Positions 12,306-25,000 of a stretch of 64,000 nucleotides of DNA are shown here, one piece after another. This stretch comes from Heliocidaris tuberculata (lineage: Eukaryota; Echinodermata; Echinoidea; Camarodonta; Echinometridae): positions 3,027,215 through 3,091,214 of the forward strand of contig CM046838.1 of NCBI GenBank assembly GCA_025618425.1, in the 5' to 3' direction. Within the stretch, counting starts at the first letter, position 1. The number at the start of each line of letters is the position of its first letter. Made by a program: the position numbers and the translations under genes. The notes under the pieces were generated by a model. The model ran no database searches. It saw nothing but the letters and a program-made list of their open reading frames with translations, and had not been told where the DNA came from.

Positions 12306-15300
12306 GATGATGATGATGATGATAATAATAATAATGATAATAATAATAATAATGATAATGATAATAATAAAATGTTACAGTTATATAGCGTATTCCGTGA
12401 ATACTTCATTGCGCTTTACAATGTCATTTATTATTATTACCCAAGAGAGGTAAACGATGCACTTATTTTACTAGTTTGGAAAGAAAACTGATAGTAGGAA
12501 ACTGCATATACACCTAGGTGTTAATGTGGAAGGGGGTTCTCCTCCAACCCTGAAAAATTATAGTTTTGAGGAGTGGCGAGTTGTGTTGGAGGAGTGTATT
12601 CCATAACATGGCCCACGGAACCGGGGGGGGGGGGGGGGGCTGGGGGCTGCAGCCCCACCCCCCCACACTTGTTTGAGTAGACACGTTTCATAAATTCCCC
12701 GAAAAAAGGTGCGAGATTGTCATTATTCAAGTGAAATCAAATCAGCCCCCCCCCCCCACTTTCAAAAATGCTTCGCGGCCCCTGCATAACTATAGCTTAT
12801 TCAAACTTTTAAAAGACTAACTGGATGATTATTCACTATAACGATTTTATTTCCTCACTTTACTGAAAGTTCCTATTATTTCTAGAATTTTCAAGGGGGC
12901 AACTTGCCCTTACCCTTTACCCCTTTAAATAAGATATCGAAGTCCCTTCGCACTGTAGGGAGCTTTTGTATTTTCAATCTTCTGAATTTGCAAAGAGAGA
13001 GATTTAAGGAAAATGAGAAGTCACTGCCCGCTCTGGTGACGCTCCTGCGCCCTTCGTAATTTATTTTATATATTTCAAATTAGGCTGGTTGGTGAGGAAA
13101 ACTCCTTTCGACATTTCATAGAGTGGCCCTTTCATCCACGATTTTCTGACAAAGAGTGCGCAGGTTTGGCCAAGAATTAACGTTCCTCTGTGCATGTAGC
13201 CAGACCCCTCTATCCCATAACGGCATCAAAAACAGGTACCTTCGGACGGGCTCCCGTGTCTTCTGGTAAAGGTTATGCCCCCCCCCCCCCGGCATGTTCA
13301 TGTTGTAAAGGACATGGGAGCGACCTTATCAGGTACATTCATTACCACGAGTGAGTTGCCACTGACTTGAATTTGAAGCATCGCAAATGGCCGAGCACAT
13401 TGATGTTCGCCCCCCCCCCCCCGCCGTTCCACTCTATTTAAGAAAAAATAGAAAAGGGGGAGGAAAAGGGAAAAAAACTAGGAAAGAACAATTTTGGGGC
13501 GATTTTCACCTCCTATTCCAGCAGCGAGGTAGACTGTTAATTTTATTCCATGTTTAGTATATTTTCATGACAAAATTAAATTTTTATTATGAATAAAGAT
13601 TCAAGTTTGGCTTGGTCCCTTTGCTCACTCGCAGAAAAATGTTTCGTTAGGATCTTGAAAGTTTTTAAAAACTTCCTGTAACTATCCAAGGCAAAGTGCC
13701 TCAAATTCATTTCCACAAAGTGTTTGAGGTTAATATCAGTTTTGTTTTGTTTTTTAATCAGGGAGGGGCGGGGCAGTTTTATAGTTTGTCCCGGCACCAT
13801 AATTCCCTAGATAAGCACTTTTTATGACATTCCTATACCACAAGTTAAGTGCCTATCAAACGCCATAGAATGCCCACCCCCCACCGTCCCCCCCCCCAAA
13901 AAAAAAAATAGGACGGGGGAATTGACTGGATCAGTAAGAAAAGTGCAGTATTAGAGGAAGTCAGGTTGTACATACCGGTAATGCTAGAATCCGTGTATAA
14001 TGAATAGTCACTGGATGCCTATATGGAGTATGCTGCGCCCGCGAAAGGCCCCTCCCCCCCCCCCCCATTTTCGGACTATTACGATATGCTGCTCCACTAT
14101 TACGTTTCTGGTTAATCTAGCTACTTTTTGTGCAATTCATATTCATGGGCGTTGGGCAGACATTTCCCCGTAACTTGGTCTCACTCCGTCATTTTCTTTC
14201 CACCTACGACTTGAAATGTCTTGCTGAGTGTATCTATCAACTGAATTCACCGGTTCAGCTCACTTGGAGGTGGGCGGGGTAGGATGTAGCACGGGGGCGA
14301 CTCGTAGGCTAGGCACAACCCAAGACTTGATGCCAGCCAGTGGCTCTTTTTAATATGTGGGGTCATAGTATCAAGGCCAGGGGCGGCTGAGCGTCTTTCA
14401 AAGTGGGGGTGGGGGGCAGAAAAAAAGGGCACTTATTCGGGGAAAGGAGGCACCTACAAAGGGTGAACATAAAGCGAAAAAAGGACCATTTTGTGACACT
14501 GGTATAACCCTACAGTCTAATTAGTATAGTTATTATCAAGCATCAACTTCCTTTTTATTGTGGTTCTGGGCATCGTTTCATCAAACCGTCATAAGTACAA
14601 GTTCGCCGACACCCCATTGAAACGCATGTTAATGTTGATACACGCGTTTCAATGGGATGTCGGCGAACTTGTACTTATGACCGTTTGATGAAACGCTGCT
14701 CTGGTCACTACTTCAGCTTTCCTGATACGCAGTTATGTGTAATGGTCTAACGATTCATGTGCGAGAAAGCTAAGCGAGCGAGCAAAAATTGTCGGACTTT
14801 TTTTCTATTGCTGGAGTCCTTGAGTTATACATTATTTACAGCAATATACATGTACAATGAAAATGACAGCAGCAAATCTAATTGGGGGAATGTCGAATGA
14901 TCTTTTAATTTGTACATTAACCCTGTCGTTTTCTTTAGGATTACACCGATATACATACTTTCTGCGATCTGCTTGATTTCATTATATACTGTAAGAGCTA
15001 GCGAGCGTAGCGAGCGAGTTATGGGGACATTTTCAGAAAATACTGCACTTACTTGGTGTAAATTATTGGCACATTCGAGCGAGCGGAATGAGAAATGTTG
15101 TAGTAATATGGGTACTTGAAAGCCGCACCGATTCTTTGTAGCTAGATATGGCTCTTTTTGTCCCCCCCCCCCGAAAAAAAAAAAGAGAATACGGGGCAAT
15201 ATTTAGATTCGAAAAGGGGCACTTATCAGAAGGAGAAAAGGATAGTTATCAGAGAGATAAGGTGGCAGTTATCAGATTTGAAAAGGGGCACTTTTCAGAA

Positions 15301-18300
15301 GGCCAAAAAGGGGCGCTTATCAGAAGGGGAAAGGCACTTATTAGAAAGGAAAAGGGGCACATCTAGTAGTAAAATGGGCACTTATCGGAGGGAAAGGGGG
15401 CATTTTTCAGAAATAAAAAGGGCACTTTTGGGGTACTTGAAAAACTGGGGGCATTGTGCCCCCTGCCTCCCCCCGCGGGCGCGCCGCCCCTGATCAAGGC
15501 TTTTCTTGATATAAATTTATTACTGCTCTTGCTAATACAGCTAATACTTGCTTTTTTTTCTCTCTTCTTTTTTGTGCAGGGGCAGTATAATATAATATTC
15601 ATAAGAACCCACTTCATATGACTTACAACATACGAACATCATACATTATGTAAATTTCTTTTGAATACTTTCTATCCCATCCTGATACCTCTCCAGCTGA
15701 CGTATCTCAGTGAATGGGGATTAGGTCATTTATTCGGAGGCGTCTGACGGACATCCCCCACCATTCCAAATTTAATGTCTTACAGTGGGCACGATAGAGG
15801 GAGTTCTGCCGCGTATTTTCATCCTATTTCATTTCGTTATTTTTCCTATACCCCTTTCTATTTATTGTCTTGCAATTATGAACATTTACGACTGGAATTC
15901 ACCAGGCAGCCCTTCCCTGCCGATCATTATTATCATTCTTATCGAGAAGGGGGGGGGGGGGGGGGGGGGGGGTAAGCCATGGGGTCTTATCACTGTTGTA
16001 GCCCAACAATGTCATCCAGATGTCACTTGTAATACGTGGAATCATGCTTGATATTTATCCCCTGACTTTTTTAAATATCGAGGTTCTCCTACTGATCCAT
16101 TCAATTCTGCCCTCCTCCATTCACCCCCCCCTTTTTTTTTTTGGGGGGGGGGTACAAGCAACCATTTAAGATGACGTGTGGCATATTGTTCTGCTTGAGT
16201 GCATTGGGTATGATACCTTTCCAACCTGGGCCTACCTCGCTCAATGAGGTAGGGGGTGGGGGCGTCTGGCGGGCATCCGCGCATCTGCCGCAATTTAAAA
16301 TGTCTGACAGTGCATGGCCATTCATGATAGCGGGAGTTTTGCTGAACTTTTTCCTCTAGGTTTCATCCAGTTATTCTCTCTCCCCCCCCCCCCCCCCCCC
16401 CGCTAATCCAGCTCAATTTTGATTGTCCATCGAAAGGGTCCTTCTGATTACCCCGACCACACTGTTCGAGTCACACGTCCGTTTCCTTACATGAACAAAG
16501 CAAGAGAAATCAGAAGAAGACGGGAAGGGAATAAATGAACAAGGAAAACAATAGACGAAGAGAATATTTTAATAGGACCATACAAAAAGGGGCAGAGGGG
16601 AAAATACAGGGCTGCACCGACGTACCAGTGCACATACAAAATGTGATTTTTTTTTTCTTTCTTGTGATTACGTGTTATTTATTCCCTTATGGAAACCAAG
16701 TAAAACAATGAACATATATAAAACCAGAAACAGACATGCTTTCAGAAATATAGTCCTGCAATAAACCTTTCTAAGGGCGCACTAATTTCAAGTTTGTTAA
16801 CACTGTAAATGATGTTTCTATAAGTGGAAAATACAATGCATGATTTTTTTTAAATGGAGGGGGGATTCAGAGTTTTATTGGAATTCCACGGTATTAATAA
16901 GCATAATGAAACGAATCTCTAGTGTGTAAACATGGAGGGCTTCAGCCCCCTAGCCCCCTCCCCCCCCCCCCCTTTCCCGTTCTGTGGCCTACGAATTTGT
17001 TCATTATAGGGCCGGCCCCGCAAGTCCTGACAAATTTTTTTTTTTTTAAATAGCGGCCCGGATCCCCGTCAAAGAGGGGGATACTGTGTAAATTTAGTTT
17101 TCAGGTTTTAAAATAACCCGAACCTTCGGAAAAACGAACCAACGGAAAAAAACGAGCCTACGGAAAAACGAGTGTCCCCACGCAAAACAAGGGATGATAA
17201 GCGTGCTTCACGTTTTGCAATTTTGGAGGGATAAAATTTCTAAATCTTCCACTTTCAAAATAACATGAAATATATATGTATGAAAAAATAGGGGAATGGG
17301 CTTCTTCGGGGGGGGGGGCGGAGGGTAGGGGTTGGGTTGTGAGCAAGTAGTAAGCTTTTGAGGTGGGCCTTCAGAGTGTTTGCCCCACCCCCCAAAGAAA
17401 AATAAATGTAATAAATAAATAAATAAAATAAGCTAGGACCCTTCCGGGGCACCTGGAGCGTAGCGCCGGAAGTAAAAAAAAAAAAAAAAAAAAAAATGGG
17501 GGGGGGGTTAGAATGATGAAGCCTCACCTTTTAGAGTACTAGAAAGCTGATCGCAATGGTAAATTTGATTGTCGTGGAGTGGGGGCAAAAATACTTCCCC
17601 CGATAAATGGAAGCAAGCATCTGCTACATTGTGTGTATCAATACACGAGGGAGGATGGTGACCGTGTGAGAAAATTTTGGTTTTAAATGATGAAAGTTTG
17701 CATTTTAGAGCACTAATAAGCTTATTAAGCCTATACATCGTTGTAATGGAAAATTATTATTACATGTAATTTTCCTTTTCTGTTTTTCTTGAGAGTTTTT
17801 TGCCCCCAAACTCGAGGGCAGGAGGGCTATCATGCAAGTACAAAATGTAATTTTCTTTTTTCATTTCTTCTTTTTTTAATGATTGCCTGTCCGATCTTCT
17901 ATTATGAAAACAAAGGAAACGGTTACCTTTCCCTCATTTTCAGTTTATGCAAAAGTGAAGATAATAGACCACAAACCGCAGTATACATGTCTTGAAAAAA
18001 AAGGCTCATGAAATAGGGCACCCCTAATATCAAGTTGGCTAGGCCTGAAAACGATGTTGGTATACGTGGAAAGACATAACAATTATTAGTTCACGGGCCA
18101 CAGAGCGTTTGAAAATCGGGGGCAGAAGTTCGAGCATGAGTAAGAGCATAATATGTTATTATTAATATAAGCAAAGGGGAGTGTGTGTGTGTGTGCGTGT
18201 ATGTGTGTGGAGGGGAAGCCTGCACTCCCTAGCCAGATCAGCCCCCCCCCCCCCCGGTTCAGCGACCCCTGAACTTGATCATGATAGAGCCATCCATTTT

Positions 18301-18392
18301 CATAATGAATCCTGATAATCGGGATTTGATTTCCCAAACTCTCATAGTCATATCCCACATCCCCTAGTTATGTACGGAATAGAAGCGGTCTC

Positions 18393-18425
<33 letters not shown>

Positions 18426-20838
18426 CTTGAATTAGACCATTTCAAAGTAGACGTGACGTATTGAACAAAGCACACGTAATTGAACAGACGTGACGTGACG
18501 TAAGGTCACGACAGAGTACACGAAATTGGGTACACGTCACGTAACGAGTAGACGTGACGTACCGTTTGGTTTTACGTGACGTCTACTGGGTACGCGTACT
18601 AGTAGACGTAGGTAGACCCCGATGGCTTGCCATGGGCGCCGCACTGCGTGCGGCGGCTGTCGCAGTTATATAGGGTGGGCTCTGCAGTGACTGGATCTGT
18701 TTATCACTGAACAAACACTCGTCTGTCGTCGTCTGCTTCGTGCCAAGAATACCGTGAAACTTATAATAAAGTGTCCAATCAATTTGTGTAGGTAGTACAA
18801 GACCACCAATATGGCGACTAATGTTATGCATAATTAATGTGTGCACTGTGTATTGATAATTTGTGTAAGCTTGCTGCTAGGGGTTTTTTATTTTTATGAA
18901 ACTGAAAGAAAATATCAAATAATATTCAGAATATTGGCGATAAAGAAATATCCAGGCAGTTAAGCAATATTTGTAATTGGTATACGCTGAATTTAGATCT
19001 GAAATTTTAAAAGCCTTAAGGTCATGAAATGGAAATTTTTGACTCATCATGAAATTACATGCATCCTGTTATTTCATCTAATCAAATTAAACATTAAACA
19101 ACAGTAAATTTCAACAAATTCAAACCTGCATGACGAAAATTTTCACCTTTTTGCACTGCATTATGAGATTACTAGAGTAAAAATTATCATTGTCAATTGT
19201 TCAGTATTGATGTACTTAAAATCATCAACAACAAAATGTGAAGTTGCCGGAGGCAAAAGTAACGGCACATTGAACATGTTGAATGCCGTTTAAATGGTAA
19301 TTAAATTTATCCGATGATAAATGCTATAAAAGTTTTGGTTAAAATTGCAACAGATTTTGATGAAACCAAAACATACTCTCCAAAAAACAATTCTTTATTG
19401 GTATTTACATTTCCAACGAAATATCATTTTCCTCAACAAATATTTGAGATTTCGGTTGAAAATGTAGCGGTCTCGTATTACTTTCATGGGTAGGGAATAA
19501 TGGACCATTTACCTATGACGTCATTAAGGAGATTATTTCATTAGGTAAACAAATTTTTGTCATTATTTCGGTACCCTGAGAAATAAAAAGAGTTGCTGAA
19601 AGCATTGGTAAACCTTACTAGTGTGTGTCTGTGTTCATGTTTATGCAAATTATGCAAACGTGCTTAAGGGTCTGGTATCCCTATACACCTACCCAATGGT
19701 TGTACATCGCAAGAAGTGAACTTCATTTGTCCATATAAAGGTTAAAGTTGTGAAGGTCAAGACTTAAAGTCACACAAAAGGTCAAAGGTCTGTCAGAGTC
19801 AACAAAAAGGTCAAAGTCACGAAATTCAAAGGTAATGACAGGTGCTCGGGGGGGGGGGGGGGGGAGGAGGTTTGTTTTCTCCGAGGACTTTTGATATATT
19901 TGTTCTTGTTGTTGATTGGGAACGCTTGAATCTGATACATTGCACCATATGACTAGTTTTGTGATACAAAACTTATTTATTTTGCCTAATGAGTAGATGC
20001 TGTGGTTGATTGTTAAATCCTGTGAATTTTCCGCAAAACTGGTATTGGTACTGTTGTTGATCGGCCTTGATTGTGAACTCCTGAATCTAAGGAACTTTCC
20101 CTTTTTTGTGTTCTTTTGTGATTTGTGATTTATAACTCGTGATGATGTAAACACTTGCGAATTGTTATCTCAGGGATGGGAGGAGATAATATAGAATGAT
20201 ATTTAGTGAATAATTCTTCATTGCTGTAAAATGTGTACATGTATCACTAAAATTTACTAAGTATGTTTGTACAGCATGCGCACACCCAATTCCTAGGTTA
20301 TCAACATAGTACTTCAACATGAAGAACCAATCTCAAGTAATAAATCTCCAGATTTTATTCTTATTTGTCTCACTGGACTGTTTGTGTTGATGCCACATGC
20401 CATCTGAGGTCCTGCACAGCAATGCAGACTGGAAAATCTGGGAAAACTTAAAAAAAAAAAATATATATACATATATATATTAATACAGTCCAATGGCGCA
20501 AATCCCGGAGGGGATGGGGGTATGCATTAACCCCCTCCCAGTTCTGATGTACGGGGGGGGGGGGGGGTGGGCTGTACAAATATACCCGCACTTTTTGATA
20601 AAAGATGGTAATTTGCAATCATTATATATGTATTTTCCATCTCAAATAAACAATAATTCCATGTAATATTAATAGATTAAATGTAATTTCAGTACAAACT
20701 AAGACATTTTCAGGCTCGTATTATCAAATTTTTGTGGCGCGCTCCGCGCGCCCAACTATATTTCAACATTAAAATAGTCAAACAGGCAATATATATATAT
20801 ATATATACATATAGATATATATATATATATATACATAT

Positions 20839-20881
<43 letters not shown>

Positions 20882-21877
20882 TATAGAGGCGCTTGCGTTT
20901 GCCAGAATAACTTCTCACCCTTTGGACCCCCCTTTTTTAAAACCTGGATCCGCCCTTGTAAATACTTCATTTTCATCTTGGAAACCCAAATTTTTATAGC
21001 AGAGTATAGAGTTGGAGAACCCCTGAATCAGCCAATTTAGCAAATTTAAGTAAATTAAATTCTGCTTACATTGGTTTTGGTGTTCCTTTTACTCTAGTGT
21101 AGCAGTGAATGTTCGACATAATCCCACACTGGTTCAAGCCTATGAGTGGGATCTATCCTTTTTTATGTCAGGATAACAATTACTCTGTGTTGACAGACAA
21201 AAAAATTCAACATGGTAGTGATAATTTCCTTTTCAAATGCATTGTTTAAAATATTTCTTTAACGTTTAGTTCTACCTACCATATTCTATTTTGAACAACA
21301 TGTCTTTTGCCGCATTCTGCTACAAATTACAATCTTGTTTTGACATTAGCACCTGAAGCGGCAGTAAACATATCACTGGAACAAACTGGTAGAACTGAGG
21401 TAACATTGTCCTGGACCCCTCCTAGTACTCCTCATGACGCATATGAGTTCCACGTCATCAGCAATTCAACCAATGAGAGATCACTGTTAACAACTGAACA
21501 AAAAGTTGATGTCAGTGATTACGAGGTGACGTTGTCAGGTCTTTTACAGGCTACCATCTATTCATTTGAAGTTGGAACCGTACTGAATGCCACAGATTCC
21601 TTCGAATTACAAAGGAGTGATCAGAATGAAAACCCTACCATATTCGGTCGTACTGGTAAGCAAAATGTTAAAACTCACCTTTGAATTAAGACGAACCATT
21701 TTGAAAATGATCTCTTAAACACTTTCGTTGCTTTCCTCCGTTTGTATTTGTATCTCAGTTTGGTTTAGTTTTCTTTCAATAGGACTCTCTGGGAAAACGG
21801 TGAGTGTCACTGCTGGGGCTACCCTGTATGAGTAAGACAAAATGATAATGATTAAAACAATAATAATGATAATAGTA

Positions 21878-21920
<43 letters not shown>

Positions 21921-21969
21921 TAATAACAATAATAATAATAATAATAATAACAACAACAACAACAACAAC

Positions 21970-22006
<37 letters not shown>

Positions 22007-25000
22007 GTAATAATGATAATAATGCTATTAATAATAATAAATAATAATACAACTAATGATAATAACAACAATAAGAATGATGATGAATAGAATAGTTTTC
22101 CCTCTGAGATAAGCATTAGCATTGGCTTTAATTAAAGATAATTTTTGGCTCTGATAGCGAAAATAAAATTAGTATGAAACATAATGATTGCCCTAGTCGT
22201 GTCAAAAGATTCACGTGCACCATATTTTGAAGATTTCCGATGTATTTTAGGGAAAATATCTAACAGGAACACCAAAGCGAGATTATCGTTCATCTGTATT
22301 TTATATTTGAGTTCACTTTACTACAGTCTCATAGAGTTTTCTCACACCTATTCGCGCATACACTTAAAATTCTGATCCTGGCCAGGATATCATGGTGTTT
22401 TGTTTTGTTTTGTTGTTTTTTTCACCTCTGATATTCCAGTTGTCTTGAGGGGGAAATGTTTCAAAGTAGGTCTGAACTGTTAGTATCTTATCTATAGACT
22501 GAAATCAAATAAAGTGTGAATTATTTTTTGTTTGTTTACCGGAATGATTAAGCACGAAATATAATTAACAAACAACCAACTATATAAAATTCATTCAACT
22601 ATATAATATAATGCAGGTCTAATATAGAAATGATGTCATACATAATAATGAATATATTTCATTGTAATGAATATATTTCATTGTAATTATAAGTGCTCGA
22701 ATTTCATAATTTGATAAGACATGTTTTGTTGGAAACACTTCTCTATATTTTGTCAATAAATGTCTTCTTACATAAAGTTTATAATCTGTTTATACAGTGA
22801 TTCGAGTTGACAGGATATTGGCGTTCAGACCCATTATTGCAATACATAAGTTTCAAATGGTAGAAACTTTCTCGACTGAGATATGGGAGTAATTCTTTTT
22901 TTTTTTCTCCGGATTTTGTTCTGCATTCTTCAGAGGACATTGCAGAGGGAGAGATAGTGGTGTCTGATACTACATCATCATCAGTATTTGTACAGTGGAA
23001 AAATTATGGAACCGTCTATTCTGTATTGTATGAATCAAGTGATGTCACTGGGTCTGTTCAAGACATCAATGAACCTGAGGTTTACCTTACCATCCTACGT
23101 CCGGGAACGTTTCTTTTTAATGCATTGTTGAAACATAATTCTTGAAACGGTTTGTTTTCCCTCTCATCTCCTATTTTAAACAACATATCGTCTGTTTGGA
23201 GCCAGAAGGGCGTTAACCCTATACTTTAACACAGAGTTAACGCCCTTCTGGCTCCAAACAGACGATATGTCTTTTACCGCATTACATTACAATCTTGTTG
23301 TGACACAGCACCTGAAGCTGTGGTAAACATATCACTTGAACGAAGTGGTACAACCGAAGCAACATTGTCCTGGACCCCTCCTCGTACTCCTCATGATGCA
23401 TATGAGTTCTACGTCATCAACAATTCAACCAATGAGAGATCACTGTTAACAACTGAACAAAGAGGTGATGTCAGTGATTACGAGGTGACGTTGTCAGGTC
23501 TTTTACACGCTACCATCTATTCATTTGAAGTTGGAACCGTATTGAACGGCAGAGATTCCTTTGAATTACAGAGGAGTGATCCGAATGAAAACCCTGCCGT
23601 ATTCGGTCGAACTGGTAAGCAAAATATTAAAACTCACATTTTATTTAAAGGGATAGTCCACCCTGATTACAAGTTTGTTTTAAAAGAAGTAGAAAAATCA
23701 TAAATAAAGAGATCAGTGAAGGTTTGGGCTAAATACGATAAGAAATAAGAAAGTTATGAACTTTTGAAGTTGTAATCAATTAAACACAAATTTGCTCTGT
23801 GACGTATCTTGCGAGCTCCTCTCCCATTTGCTCAGTACAGAAAATTTCAATAATGTTCATTTTCTTAGTTTAAGATAAAAAAAATTAATTTGTTTTGTAC
23901 ATCTTTTGTGTAAAAACATATGAGCAATGATTATATTCAAGGTGCATGTATGACTGAATATTTTCTATAGAGAAAATGGAAATTAATGATTTAATGGGAA
24001 ATGAGCTCGCAAAATACTTCAAAATACTTCAAAATACTTCATGAAGTTGCCAATTTGTGTTTGATAGATTACAACTTTAAAAATTCATAACTTTCTTATT
24101 TCTTATCGTATTTTTCTCAAACCTAAATTTGTTTCTTTATTTTGTCTGCTTCTTTTAAACCAATTTTTAATCAGGGTGTTCTTTCCCTTTCAGCTGAACT
24201 ATTTTGAAAATGATCTCTGTAACAGCTTAACATTTTGCTTTGCCCTTTCCCCAGCAAATTTTGAAGGATTCCGATGTAAAGCATCTAACAGGAACACCGA
24301 ATCGAGGCTGTCGGTCATCCCTATTTCATGCCTGAGCTCACCCCACTTCAGTCTTATCGGTTATTTTCGAACCAATTCGTGCACGCACGTAAATTCTGAT
24401 TCTGGCCGGGATATCATGTAGTTGGTTTTCTTCACCTTTCATATTCCACTTGTCTTGAGGGGGAGAAGTAGATCAGAACTGTAAAGAATTAACCCCTCCC
24501 CCCAAAAAAAAATTGAAAAAAAAATATCTGAATGACTATGTATTTTATATAAATTATTATATTTTTTTATGAAACACACATATCCATGTATGATATTCTA
24601 TAATGCTTGCCTAATTGTCCTCAGGACCCGAAGCTCCGTTGAATATCGCGGTAACGGATATCAGCAGTGACTCTGTAATCGTGACCCTGACGTCTCCAAC
24701 TAGTAGCCATGATGCATACGAGCTGTATATGTACCTCTCCAATTCGACCACCAACCAGAAGTCACTTATCGTAACGATCCAGCGGGAAGACGACATGAAA
24801 TACAACTGGACGGAGTCCCGGTTGTCACCTTCCACTTCCTACACCGTTGAGGGTGGGACTGTTCTCAACGCTGAGGGCTCCTTCCCGATACAGAGGAGTG
24901 AAGATAATCCCGTGGTCACGTTTCAAACCGGTAACTCCTTTGATTTATTTCCACTAGGTAAACACATCGGTCCGTAATGGTAATCTACTAAAATTTAAGC

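Larger units (their letters stand above)
7817..20977. mobile_element. Repeat cluster filling gene A intron 3, absent from gene B
   Basis: In gene B the sequence runs from ACACGTTCGTTGAA (43605-43618) almost directly into CTTGGAAACCCA (43624-43635). In gene A the same two anchors are at about 7804 and 20978, with 13.2 kb of nested repeats between. Contents named separately below; the rest (about 11.0-14.3, 15.5-17.8 and 18.7-20.7 kb) is G/C-run-rich fragmentary repeats and AT-rich DNA with no supported gene. Confidence 0.75.

Noticed and set aside
12096..12491. Asn/Asp-rich open frame
   Set aside because: Microsatellite translation; the same holds for 21715-22122, 35059-35461, 44675-44990 and 59743-60338.
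19723..20154. 143-codon minus-strand open frame
   Set aside because: No domain or splice support, and it crosses a poly-C run; kept out.
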